DNA of 64,000 bases, taken from NCBI RefSeq assembly GCF_900215325.1, contig NZ_OCMS01000001.1, forward strand, positions 434,001 to 498,000. The letters are read 5' to 3'. This DNA comes from Fibrobacter sp. UWB16. Lineage in GTDB: Bacteria; Fibrobacterota; Fibrobacteria; Fibrobacterales; Fibrobacteraceae. This document shows positions 54,064-62,390 of the stretch, piece after piece. A program made the translations under genes and the position numbers. The notes under the pieces are model-generated. The model had not been told where the DNA came from. It searched no databases and saw only the letters and a list, made by a program, of their open reading frames with translations. Numbering within the stretch: position 1 is the stretch's first letter; every line of letters begins with the position of its first letter.

Positions 54064-55434
54064 GTGCGCCCGTCCATCGACTTTTTCACAAAAGAAACTT
54101 CGACGTCCTCGTTCATCTTGGACGTCCTTTCTTCTGTGGATAACACCGTCGATGTTCACACACCCATAAGCGACGAGGCTCCAGAAATCGCAGAGGCTCT
54201 GCGCACTCCGCTCGCCGCAATTGTCATTTGGGACCTCGATTCCTTCACTGCAAAAAATGCAGAACTGCTTGCAAGCCTTCGCGACTTTAGCCCGGATTCC
54301 ATGATTCTCGCCTATGCGGAATCTCCCGAAAGCTATACCGAAGTTTCAAGCAAGCTCTACGACACGATTCTCTCTGTTGAGGCACTTCGCCTCCACTTGA
54401 TGAGCAAGATTGCGAGGCTCAAGGAAATCTACAATGCGAAGCGCATTTTCCGCGAAAGAATGTCGCACCTCGTCGGCAAAAGCGATGCCATGCAGCGCCT
54501 CCGCAAAAACGTGGAACGCGCCATTTTGCACACAGGCCCCGTCCTTATTCAAGGCGAATCGGGCGTTGGCAAGGACCTAGTCGCACGAGCTATCGCTTGC
54601 GTTTACGACAAATTCGTCACCGTCAACTGCAGTGCCATTCCGGAATCACTTTTCGAAAGTGAACTTTTTGGCCACACGCGCGGAGCATTCACAGGCGCCC
54701 AAAACGAACGCATCGGTCTTTTCGAAGACGCCAACGGCGGAGCCATCTTCCTAGACGAAATCGGCGACATGCCGCTCCACGCTCAAGTCAAGCTTTTGCG
54801 CGTCATCCAGAATCACGAAATCCGCCCCATCGGCGCAAACAAGACGCGACATATAGACGTGCGCATTATCGCCGCCACCAACCGCGACCTCCGCGAAGAA
54901 ATCCGCGAAAAACGCTTCCGCGAAGACCTTTACTACCGCCTGAACGTAATTCCGATGCAACTTTCGCCGCTCCGCGACCGCAAAGAAGACATCGAAGACC
55001 TGGCGAATTACTTTATCCGTCAGTACTCACCTGCCGGCGAGCCTTACACGCTCTCGCCCGAAGCTTTGCAAAAGCTCCAGGACCACAACTGGCCTGGCAA
55101 CATTCGCGAACTCGAAAACGTCATCCAGCGCGCCCTCTGCTTTACAGATCCGGGCATTTTACGCGCTGAAGACTTGCAAATTGACGAAAGTTCCGACAAC
55201 GATTCAGCAAGTCTCACTAGCGTCGACCGCGCCGCGATAAAAGCTTTCACAGCAAGCAATTACGAAGAATTCCGCGACTTGCAGCTCGACGAAGAACGAG
55301 AATTTTTGAAATCGACCATTCGCAATTGCGATGGTTCCGTAAGCCTTGCCGCCGAACGGCTCCGCATGAACCGCACGGCCCTTTACAACCGACTCACACG
55401 ACTCGGCTTAAGTGTTAAAAACGTTCAATCTTAA
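54064..55434 (+). CDS. Sigma-54-dependent transcriptional activator with degenerate receiver
   Basis: A 456-residue NtrC-family protein starting at GTG 54064. Residues 1 to about 125 resemble a receiver domain, but the acidic pocket and KP motif are not recognisable (IWDLDSF is the only phospho-acceptor-like stretch). AAA+ domain (about 138-370): [16 protein letters not shown] (Walker A), [13 protein letters not shown] with the GAFTGA sigma-54 contact loop, [12 protein letters not shown] (Walker B), and [11 protein letters not shown]. The C-terminus has a Fis-type HTH ([20 protein letters not shown]). It needs RpoN elsewhere in the genome. Probably co-transcribed with proC; its 3' end overlaps the convergent TraB/GumN gene by 20 nt. 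Confidence 0.93.
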   Translation: MRPSIDFFTKETSTSSFILDVLSSVDNTVDVHTPISDEAPEIAEALRTPLAAIVIWDLDSFTAKNAELLASLRDFSPDSMILAYAESPESYTEVSSKLYDTILSVEALRLHLMSKIARLKEIYNAKRIFRERMSHLVGKSDAMQRLRKNVERAILHTGPVLIQGESGVGKDLVARAIACVYDKFVTVNCSAIPESLFESELFGHTRGAFTGAQNERIGLFEDANGGAIFLDEIGDMPLHAQVKLLRVIQNHEIRPIGANKTRHIDVRIIAATNRDLREEIREKRFREDLYYRLNVIPMQLSPLRDRKEDIEDLANYFIRQYSPAGEPYTLSPEALQKLQDHNWPGNIRELENVIQRALCFTDPGILRAEDLQIDESSDNDSASLTSVDRAAIKAFTASNYEEFRDLQLDEEREFLKSTIRNCDGSVSLAAERLRMNRTALYNRLTRLGLSVKNVQS

Positions 55435-56368
55435 AACCGCGCTTGCGAAGCGCATCGATCACGTTGTCTTTTTCAAGCGCCAAGTGCGCTACACCGACCA
55501 CGACAAAAACGTTTCTATCTTCGCGCAAGAAGGTCGCAATAGATTCAGCCATTTTAGCATTGCGATTCACATAAACACGTTGTTCGTAACCTTCCTTAAA
55601 TTTCTGATCGCTAGACAAAGAATCTTCGCTTTCGTCTTCTTCGTCATCTTTATCCAGCAAGCTACGCAATAAATCTTCATCACCCGTTTTCCAGGCGTGA
55701 ATCAAGTTTTTCACAAGCGTTTCAAGCTCCGCAATTTCACGCAAAGTCGTCTTTAAGTAATACACACCCGCTGAATCAGATTCCGTCGTATCTGCAAGCG
55801 CGCCAATCTGTTCTTCAGCAGTCTCCAAGCCAACAATCGCCTTGCCATCTGACGCCGCTCTATCCAAAAGCACATAGTCAATCCCATATTCAGGATTCAA
55901 TCCAGCCTGTTCAAATGCATACGCACTCAGCGTTGTCGCTACAAGCCAGGGGCGCATTTTTTCAAATACCACCATAGGAATATCCCAGGCCGCACAAAGG
56001 CTATCTAAAGACTTCCACATTTCTGGCGGCAATATATCACGGAGCAACCTATCTTCAAGCATTCCCTGCGAAACCGATTCCTTGCCAATCTCCTTCACGA
56101 CTTCTTCATCGTTCATGTTGAGTTCGACGGCAAGCTCGTCCGAACGTGCAAACGCAGTATCAATCACAGGAGCAAGCGGGTACAAGGTCGAATCCGCCAA
56201 ATGGATACTCCCCAGCACCCACACCGAAGAATTCTCATCAGACACTTTCCAAAAGAAATGTTTCTGTTCCGAAGAACTCGCCACACTCCGGTTACCCGCA
56301 CACGCTGACAAGCAAAGCGCAACACAAAACACACCAATAGCGTAAAATAAAATCAAAGAGCGTCGCAT
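55415..56368 (-). CDS. TraB/GumN-family lipoprotein
   Basis: A 317-residue lipoprotein of the TraB/GumN family (PF01963). Lipobox LSAC at about residue 22; GGACGG precedes ATG. Family blocks: WVLGSIHLADSTLYPL (GxxH near residue 52), LAVELNM, GIDYVLLDRA, IVGLETAEEQI, and the C-terminal FVVVGVAHLALEKDNVIDAL (GxxH). The conserved GxxH and Glu residues suggest a metal-dependent hydrolase, and a peptidase role has been proposed for the family. Its first codons overlap the ABC ATPase 3' end by 16 nt. Confidence 0.88.
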   Translation of the reverse strand: MRRSLILFYAIGVFCVALCLSACAGNRSVASSSEQKHFFWKVSDENSSVWVLGSIHLADSTLYPLAPVIDTAFARSDELAVELNMNDEEVVKEIGKESVSQGMLEDRLLRDILPPEMWKSLDSLCAAWDIPMVVFEKMRPWLVATTLSAYAFEQAGLNPEYGIDYVLLDRAASDGKAIVGLETAEEQIGALADTTESDSAGVYYLKTTLREIAELETLVKNLIHAWKTGDEDLLRSLLDKDDEEDESEDSLSSDQKFKEGYEQRVYVNRNAKMAESIATFLREDRNVFVVVGVAHLALEKDNVIDALRKRGFKIERF

Positions 56369-57105
56369 ATTTCCGTCCAGTCTAAAAGTCCATTTTTACG
56401 AGCATCCGCTGCCGAAGCCACCTTTACCGTTCCGCCATTTACGACCATAATCTTATCGCAATAGCGTTCCGCGTATTCCACGGAATGCGTCGAAACAACA
56501 ATGCCCATTTGGCGTTCCACGGCAATTTTTTTGAGCAAGCGGAATAGCGCATGGCTACGCGGGATATCCAAGAAAGCATTCGGTTCATCGAGCAACAAGA
56601 TTTTCACCTGCTGCGCCACGGCCTCCGCCAAGAACACACGGCTGCGCTCGCCATCGCTCAATTCGGCAATCGGGCGATTTGCAAAATTTGCCACATCCAA
56701 AAGCGCCATCGAATTTTCGACAATACGATTATCTTCTTCTGTGCGGCTGTCAAAAATTCCAGAATACGGCGAGCGGCCCAAGCGCACAAATTCGCTCACG
56801 CTCATGCGAGGCGGCACTGCACTCGACATTCGAACAAGCGAGATTTCCTGAGCGCGTTCACGAGGCGCCCATTCCGTAAGAGATTTCCCTTCAAGCGAAA
56901 CCTCGCCCGCCACCGGCGCAAGCAACCCAGCAAACGTTTTTAACAGCGAGCTTTTACCGCAACCATTCTCGCCCATCAAAGCTACAACATTTCCCGAAGC
57001 AAGCGAAAAATCAAACGGGAATTTCATAGACGGGAGCGCTTTACCATAGCCCACCAGCAAATTTTTGCACTCCAGCAACGCAGTCTGCAAATTTTCTTCA
57101 CTCAT
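56353..57105 (-). CDS. ABC transporter ATPase, FecE/BtuD type
   Basis: A 250-residue ATPase for metal-chelate or cobalamin import. ATG 57105 is preferred (AGGGGG upstream); a GTG at 57111 is possible. Walker A ALMGENGCGKSSLLK (about residue 44), VPPRMSVSEFVRLGRSPY, signature LSDGERSRVFLAEAVAQ (Asp replaces the usual Gly in LSGGE), Walker B ILLLDEPNAFLDI, and H-loop VVSTHSVEY. It overlaps the TraB/GumN gene and follows the permease gene. No periplasmic binding protein gene lies nearby. Confidence 0.9.
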   Translation of the reverse strand: MSEENLQTALLECKNLLVGYGKALPSMKFPFDFSLASGNVVALMGENGCGKSSLLKTFAGLLAPVAGEVSLEGKSLTEWAPRERAQEISLVRMSSAVPPRMSVSEFVRLGRSPYSGIFDSRTEEDNRIVENSMALLDVANFANRPIAELSDGERSRVFLAEAVAQQVKILLLDEPNAFLDIPRSHALFRLLKKIAVERQMGIVVSTHSVEYAERYCDKIMVVNGGTVKVASAADARKNGLLDWTEICDAL

Positions 57106-57114
57106 ATCCACCCC

Positions 57115-58086
57115 CTAAAAACGCGCACCGGAACCGCGCACAAGCACCCACATAATCACAGGAACGCCCACCAGCGAAAGCACAGCATTGAGCGGCACCG
57201 AAGCCGGGAAAAGACCTCCCAAAAGAGCAAGCACCACACCGCACAACGCCGCCCCGGGCAAAAGCACGCGATGGTTCGTCGTCTTGAAAAGCAGATAAGC
57301 TAAATGCGGCACAGCAATCCCGATGAACGCCACCGGCCCGCAAAACGCCGTCGTCGCTCCCGCCAAAAGGCTCGCCCCGAGCAACACGCAAATCTTGGAA
57401 CGCTTCACGTTGAGCCCAAGCCCGTGTGCAAAATCATCACCCAAAAGCGCCGCATTCAAGTACCGCAGCGAAACGCCAATCATCACCAAACCCACAAGTA
57501 CAGCGGCCACAAAAATCCAGACATCACCGAGCGTCACGCGCCCAAAGCTACCCATGCCCCACGCCACATAAACGCGCAACGATTCCGAAGAGTTCCCTGC
57601 AATCAAGACGCTCACAATCGAATCGATAAAGTAGCCCGTCAAAAGTCCAACAATCAAAAGCACGCCCGTCTGCGCAAAACGCGTCGCAGCAAACATCACG
57701 ACAAGCGTCACAAGCAAAGCCCCAAGCGCCGCCGAGCCCAGCACGCCCACACTTCCAAAGCCAATCCCCGCCAAAAGCGCAAGCGCCACACCAAGACTCG
57801 CGCCACTGCTAATGCCAAGCACAAACGGTCCCGCAAGCGGATTCCGAAACACAGTCTGCAGCGACAAGCCCGACACCGCAAGCGATGCCCCCGCCAAAAT
57901 CGCCGCAATCATTCGCGGGATTCTCAAGTTCCACAAGATGTTCGACGAAACATCCGCACCCGGGCTAAACAGCGCCTGCACCACATCCGCAAACGGAATA
58001 TTCACCGCGCCAAAGCAAAGTGTGGCGACGCATAACAACGCAATCAAAATCACCAACGCTATAAAACCAATCAACAACCGCCGCAA
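57115..58086 (-). CDS. FecCD-family ABC permease
   Basis: About 323 residues, eight to ten hydrophobic helices. No ATG is available at the N-terminus. TTG at 58086 is chosen because TGGAGG lies 6 nt upstream; TTG at 58107 or 58113 would add 7-9 residues. FecCD motifs: IRIPRMIAAILAGASLAVSG-like stretch LRIPRMIAAILAGASLAVSG (about residue 60), GLSLQTVFRNPLAGPFVLGI, and GPVAFIGIAVPHLAYLL. It would import a siderophore, heme or cobalamin with the ATPase encoded downstream. Substrate unknown, and no binding protein or TonB receptor gene is adjacent. Confidence 0.88.
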   Translation of the reverse strand: MRRLLIGFIALVILIALLCVATLCFGAVNIPFADVVQALFSPGADVSSNILWNLRIPRMIAAILAGASLAVSGLSLQTVFRNPLAGPFVLGISSGASLGVALALLAGIGFGSVGVLGSAALGALLVTLVVMFAATRFAQTGVLLIVGLLTGYFIDSIVSVLIAGNSSESLRVYVAWGMGSFGRVTLGDVWIFVAAVLVGLVMIGVSLRYLNAALLGDDFAHGLGLNVKRSKICVLLGASLLAGATTAFCGPVAFIGIAVPHLAYLLFKTTNHRVLLPGAALCGVVLALLGGLFPASVPLNAVLSLVGVPVIMWVLVRGSGARF

Positions 58087-58217
58087 AACAAGCCTCCAAT
58101 TATTCAAACACAACCTTAGAAAATTTCAACAAATTTATAAAAAGCTCCGATTCAATACATCTGAATAATACAAAAAAGCATTTGAGCGACAAGACAATAA
58201 TTTCTATCTTTCTTGCC

Positions 58218-59345
58218 ATGCTCGACTATTCACAAGTTCCAAGTCCTTGTTTCGTACTTGACGAAACTCGTCTCCGCCGTAATATGGAAATCCTCGACGA
58301 TATCCAGAAAAAGACCGGCGTCAAAATCATCTGCGCACTCAAGGGTTACAGCTTTTGGCGTTCGTTCCCGCTCATCGGCGAATACCTCGCCGGCGCCACC
58401 GCCTCTAGCCTCAATGAAGCCCGCCTCGCCCGCGAAGAGATGAACAAGGAAGTCCACGTCTTCGCTCCCGTCTACGAAGACGACGAAATCGACGCCATCC
58501 TCGAAGCAGCGGACCACATCACGTTCAACAGCTTTTCGCAGTGGCAGCGTTACAAGGACAAGACGCTTGCCCACGGCGTCAGTGCCGGCATCCGCGTGAA
58601 CCCGGAATTTTCGACAGTCGAAACCGACATTTACAACCCTTGCGGTAAATTCTCCCGCCTCGGCGTGACCGAAAAGGAATTCAAGCCCGAACTCCTCGAC
58701 GGTATTGACGGGCTCCACTTCCATGCACTTTGCGAACAAGATGCCGACGCTCTCGAAGGCGTTCTCGCCGCATTCGAGCGTCACTTCGGCAAGTACCTCC
58801 CGCAAATGAAGTGGGTGAACTTCGGCGGTGGCCACCACATCACACGCAAGGACTACCACCGCGACGAACTCGTGCGCATCCTCAAGGATTTCTCCGCACG
58901 CTACCCGCACTTGCAGGTCATCATGGAACCGGGCGAAGCCATCGGCTGGCAGACCGGTGAACTCGTCACAAGCGTTGGCGACATCGTCCACAACGAAATG
59001 GACATCGCAATACTCAACGTTTCCATCAGCGCCCACATGCCGGACTGTCTCGAAATGCCTTACCGTCCAAGCGTCATCGGCGCCGCATTCCCGGGCGAAA
59101 AGGCACACACCTACAAGCTCACGGGCAATTCCTGCCTCGCCGGCGACCAGCTCGGCGACTTCTCATTCGACGAACCGCTCAAGGTCGGCGACCGCATCAT
59201 CTTCGAAGACATGATCCACTACACGATGGTCAAGACCACGTTCTTCAACGGAGTGCGTCACCCGAGCATCGGCAAGTTCGACGAAAACGGCAAGTTCCAC
59301 CTGCTGCACAAATTCACGTACGAGCAGTTTAAGGAGAAGCTGTAA
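58218..59345 (+). CDS. nspC: Carboxynorspermidine/carboxyspermidine decarboxylase
   Basis: A 375-residue PLP decarboxylase (fold III) making norspermidine or spermidine from the carboxy precursor. ATG 58218 (MLDYSQVPSPCFVLDE) fits the family start; a TTG at 58182 is the alternative. PLP lysine in IICALKGYSFW (about residue 42), HFHALCEQDADALE, FGGGHHITRKDYH, IMEPGEAIGWQTG and the GNSCLAGDQLGDF active-site Cys block. No Shine-Dalgarno; TATCTT lies 7 nt upstream of ATG. The partner dehydrogenase is not in this window. Confidence 0.95.
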   Translation: MLDYSQVPSPCFVLDETRLRRNMEILDDIQKKTGVKIICALKGYSFWRSFPLIGEYLAGATASSLNEARLAREEMNKEVHVFAPVYEDDEIDAILEAADHITFNSFSQWQRYKDKTLAHGVSAGIRVNPEFSTVETDIYNPCGKFSRLGVTEKEFKPELLDGIDGLHFHALCEQDADALEGVLAAFERHFGKYLPQMKWVNFGGGHHITRKDYHRDELVRILKDFSARYPHLQVIMEPGEAIGWQTGELVTSVGDIVHNEMDIAILNVSISAHMPDCLEMPYRPSVIGAAFPGEKAHTYKLTGNSCLAGDQLGDFSFDEPLKVGDRIIFEDMIHYTMVKTTFFNGVRHPSIGKFDENGKFHLLHKFTYEQFKEKL

Positions 59346-59368
59346 GCGGTTTCGCGGCAGTTACTATT

Positions 59369-59782
59369 ATGCTATTCCATTCTGAACAAGACACATACAA
59401 CTGGGCGCTTGGATTTGCGAAGGAACTCAAGGTCGGCGACAAAGTCGCCCTCTATGGGAACCTCGGCGCAGGCAAGACCGTCATTAGCCGCGGCATCTGC
59501 AAAGGGCTCGGCTTCGAAGGCACAGTCTGTTCTCCGACATACACCATCCTCCACGAATACCCGAACAACCCGCCCATTTTCCACTTCGACCTGTACCGTC
59601 TCGAAGGCGGCGCCGATCTTTACGAAGTTGGCATGGATCCGGACTATCTCGAAAGCGGCATCAGCCTCATCGAATGGCCCGAGCGATTAGAAGAAAACGA
59701 CGCAGGCATCACCCACGTCGTTAAAATCCAAATCGTATCCGAGACCGAACGCGAAATTTCTGTTGAGAAAATCGCGAAGTAA
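59369..59782 (+). CDS. tsaE: tRNA t6A biosynthesis ATPase TsaE
   Basis: A 137-residue P-loop ATPase needed with TsaB/TsaD for threonylcarbamoyl-A37 in tRNA. Walker A LYGNLGAGKTVISRGI (about residues 28-43), SPTYTILHEY, FHFDLYRLEGGADLYEVG, and LIEWPERLEE with the conserved EW pair. Length matches YjeE-type proteins. It follows nspC by 23 nt; the intervening bases hold the AGCGGTTTCGCGGCAGTTAC mini-hairpin also seen at 48566. Three palindromic elements follow the stop. Confidence 0.95.
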   Translation: MLFHSEQDTYNWALGFAKELKVGDKVALYGNLGAGKTVISRGICKGLGFEGTVCSPTYTILHEYPNNPPIFHFDLYRLEGGADLYEVGMDPDYLESGISLIEWPERLEENDAGITHVVKIQIVSETEREISVEKIAK

Positions 59783-59801
59783 TACCTTTTTTCGTAGAAA
59801 T

Positions 59802-59914
59802 TGTCATTCCCGATTTAATCGGGAATCTCCATCTCGCTCATAAAAAGGCGATGCCGGAACAAGTCCGGCATGACATCGCGACATTGTCACCCCGGTCTCT
59901 GTGCCGGGGTCAAC
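59802..59914. repeat. Three palindromic elements in tandem
   Basis: GTCATTCCCGATTTAATCGG then GAATCTCC (59802-59830); GATGCCGGAACAAGTCCGGC then ATGACATCGCG (59848-59880), orientated oppositely; and TTGTCACCCCGG ... CCGGGGTC (59884-59914), followed by ACTTTTTT. The last hairpin can terminate tsaE. The gap holds nothing else. Confidence 0.75.
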
Positions 59915-59918
59915 TTTT

Positions 59919-60608
59919 TTAGACTTTCTTGCGCTTACCCTTGCGAGCAAGTTTCTTGTTCGCTTTTTCAATAGAATCGGCAACAGCCTTTGCGCGGAGT
60001 TCAGCAGCAACCTGAGCCAAGGAATCCGCAATTGCCTTTTCTCTAGCAATCGAATCAGCGCGAGCAGCGGCTGCAGCAACACTAGCCTTGACAGCTTCGT
60101 TTTCGGCAATGTTGTTCCAATCCTTGCGGTCACCCTGATTCAAAAGCATCGGGCCCTTGTATTCCTTCACAATGTTGTATGCAGCAACGGTATCGCGAGC
60201 AGCCATGGCGCCCATGGCGTCGGCATACAAGTCCTTCTGCTGGTTGCGCAAGTCTTCGATAGCACCCAAGCGGTTCTGGCGGAGGATTTCCATGGAATCG
60301 CTCACAAAGCCCAAGTCCCACGTTTCATTATAGCAGGCTTCGGCATCCACGTACTTTGTAGCATCCGTTTCAGCGGCAACGTACAAAGCATCGCACTTGG
60401 CAAAAGAATCAGCGCTCTTTTGCTTGGCGTACTGGTAATAGTAATAACCACCTACGATTAAACCGATAAGAACCAGCAAGAACACACCGTCCTGCCAGCC
60501 CATAATCGGCGCCTGCGGAAGCTTCGGTCTACCATTGATTGTTTCACCGGCTTCCAGTTTTTCTTCAGCCTCGTCAAACGGGCTTTTTCCATTCAAGAAA
60601 CTAAACAT
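59919..60608 (-). CDS. Membrane protein with C-terminal coiled coil, function unknown
   Basis: A 229-residue protein. AGGACG precedes ATG. One membrane helix (about residues 41-58: GVFLLVLIGLIVGGYYYYQY), preceded by a Pro-rich cytoplasmic segment, followed by a helical domain with two Cys (CDALYV, EACYNET) and an Ala/Lys/Asp-rich C-terminus (ADSIAREKAIADSLAQVAAE) that looks like a coiled coil, ending in the basic KKLARKGKRKKV. No family is recognised. It lies 9 nt downstream of sufE in the same direction, so it belongs to the same operon. The basic tail might contact nucleic acid or membrane; this is speculation. Confidence 0.7.
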   Translation of the reverse strand: MFSFLNGKSPFDEAEEKLEAGETINGRPKLPQAPIMGWQDGVFLLVLIGLIVGGYYYYQYAKQKSADSFAKCDALYVAAETDATKYVDAEACYNETWDLGFVSDSMEILRQNRLGAIEDLRNQQKDLYADAMGAMAARDTVAAYNIVKEYKGPMLLNQGDRKDWNNIAENEAVKASVAAAAARADSIAREKAIADSLAQVAAELRAKAVADSIEKANKKLARKGKRKKV

Positions 60609-60617
60609 AGAGTCGTC

Positions 60618-61070
60618 CTATTTTTTTGAAATTGCGTCAAAGACGCGTGCATATAAATAAATCTGTTTCAAAAGGCTTGCAAAACCGTTCGAGCGCGTCG
60701 GCGAAAGCCCGACATTAAGTCCAATCTGCTGGAAAAACGTCGGATCCACCGAAAGGATATCGGCAGGAGCCATGTCGTTGAATATCTGTAAGGCAAGCGC
60801 ACCGAGGCCGCGGCTAATCAGCGGATTCGTCGTACCGCCTTCCACATCCATCTCAAAATGGATTTTTGCGCCATCAAACTTCGGCACAAGATACATAGTC
60901 GAGGCGCAGCCCTGAATAATGAACTTTTCCGCCTTGAGGGATGCATCCATTCCCTTGTGCTCACGAGCCAAATCCAAGAGGAATTTCCACTTGTCATCCG
61001 GATCTGTGAACGAAGCAAATTTTGCTCTAATCTTTTCTTGACGATCAACAATACTTTCTGACATAATCAT
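60618..61070 (-). CDS. sufE: SufE-type cysteine desulfuration protein
   Basis: A 150-residue SufE/YgdK-family protein, accepting sulfur from SufS for Fe-S cluster assembly. The active Cys lies in FIIQGCASTMYL (about residue 54; family QGCxS), with PLISRGLGALALQIFNDMAP and the C-terminal LSPTRSNGFASLLKQI, where the usual TRxxG/N motif is seen. ATG 61070 or 61064 both fit. Its 5' end nearly abuts the upstream oxidoreductase stop (61072), so translation may be coupled. Confidence 0.93.
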   Translation of the reverse strand: MIMSESIVDRQEKIRAKFASFTDPDDKWKFLLDLAREHKGMDASLKAEKFIIQGCASTMYLVPKFDGAKIHFEMDVEGGTTNPLISRGLGALALQIFNDMAPADILSVDPTFFQQIGLNVGLSPTRSNGFASLLKQIYLYARVFDAISKK

Positions 61071-61071
61071 A

Positions 61072-62268
61072 CTAATGCAAAAAAGAACGCATTTTCCAAA
61101 TTACCGACGGGCAAGACCAAAGCACCGCAAAGAAAATTCTAAGCAGAGTCTGCTTCTCGCGCGGGAGCTTCGAGAGGCGCTTGGCGGCCTTGTCAAACTG
61201 TTCGTCCTTGATTTTTGCAAGCCCAGGCTTTGCCCTTGCAATCTGCAAATGGGACTTTCCAAGCTTAGCCATCCAACGCTCAAGGACCGATGCTTCGATA
61301 CGGGCACGAGAGTTTTCATCCGTCGCATTCAGCCATTCATGAACCGATTCTGCAACGATTTTTCCGCTCAGCAAAGCCTCGACAATCCCCGAACGGCTCA
61401 ACGGATTCACGCAACTTGCAGCATCACCTGCCTTAAAGAGGCCACACTTGGCAAGCGGCTTATTAGACTGCCCACAGGCAATCATGCCACCGTAAATCGC
61501 CTTTATCTTTGCATTCGGGTAATGAGTCGCAATAAAGTGCTTGAGCTTTTCACGCAAAGGCATATTCGGCTTTGCATCCTTCGAAAGCACAAAACCGACA
61601 TTCACTTCCTTGCCATCACGCGGGAAAATCCAACCGTAACCGCCCTCAAATTCGCTTCCATAAAGCAAATCGATATGGTCACGTTCATGTTCAATGCCTT
61701 CGGCCACAGCAAAAATGCCCGGTTCCAAATCAGTATCGCCCGATTCAATCCCTTCAAGGCACGGAATGCCACGCGTCAGGCGGCAGCCGGGGCCACTGGC
61801 ATCAACAAAAGCATCCGCCAACAGCGAGTACTTCTCTTCACCCACCTGAACATTCAAATTCCAGCCATTTTCGACCTTTTCAATGCTTTTCACAAGCGCA
61901 TCAAAACGGCATTCCACGCCCGCCTCGACACAAGCATCGGCAATCGCATGGTGGAACTTCGAACGGTCGAGCAAACGGCCGCAGTCCTTGCTGTAAAATT
62001 CAGCTTTATAGCCCTTGGGCGACGTAAAATAGATGCCAGAAAGGCTCCCACGCACCCAGGATTCATCAATAGGCCACAAATCGTTCAAACGATGGGTCGA
62101 TACCGCTTCTGCACAAAAAATGGGCTCTTTCCAGGGTTCCTTTTTGTCCAAAAGCAGGATTTGTCCTGTACCGCCCGTCAATTTTCCAAGCTGGTAAGCG
62201 GCCATAAGACCGGCCGGACCTGCCCCGCAGATCACCACTTTGTAAGAATTTGAACGAAAACAAGTCAT
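61072..62268 (-). CDS. Geranylgeranyl-reductase-type FAD oxidoreductase
   Basis: A 398-residue flavoprotein. Dinucleotide fold VVICGAGPAGLMAAYQLGKL at the N-terminus, then SGPGCRLTRGIPC (the conserved DASGxxS region), GGYGWIFPRDGKEVNVGFVL, and GDAASCVNPLSRSGIVEALL (about residue 285), all typical of geranylgeranyl reductase/halogenase-like monooxygenases. It probably reduces isoprenoid or lipid double bonds, or hydroxylates an aromatic; the substrate is not evident. It is the first gene of a leftward set with sufE and the coiled-coil membrane protein. Confidence 0.85.
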   Translation of the reverse strand: MTCFRSNSYKVVICGAGPAGLMAAYQLGKLTGGTGQILLLDKKEPWKEPIFCAEAVSTHRLNDLWPIDESWVRGSLSGIYFTSPKGYKAEFYSKDCGRLLDRSKFHHAIADACVEAGVECRFDALVKSIEKVENGWNLNVQVGEEKYSLLADAFVDASGPGCRLTRGIPCLEGIESGDTDLEPGIFAVAEGIEHERDHIDLLYGSEFEGGYGWIFPRDGKEVNVGFVLSKDAKPNMPLREKLKHFIATHYPNAKIKAIYGGMIACGQSNKPLAKCGLFKAGDAASCVNPLSRSGIVEALLSGKIVAESVHEWLNATDENSRARIEASVLERWMAKLGKSHLQIARAKPGLAKIKDEQFDKAAKRLSKLPREKQTLLRIFFAVLWSCPSVIWKMRSFLH

Positions 62269-62390
62269 TTCAACGTAAAATTAGTATTTATTTGGTCACT
62301 TTTTATTTTTAGTTGTTAGTTTTGCAAATTTTTTAGTTATTTTAGGGCTATCCGTTATTTGATTTACTTTTTCATAAAGGGAATTTGACT

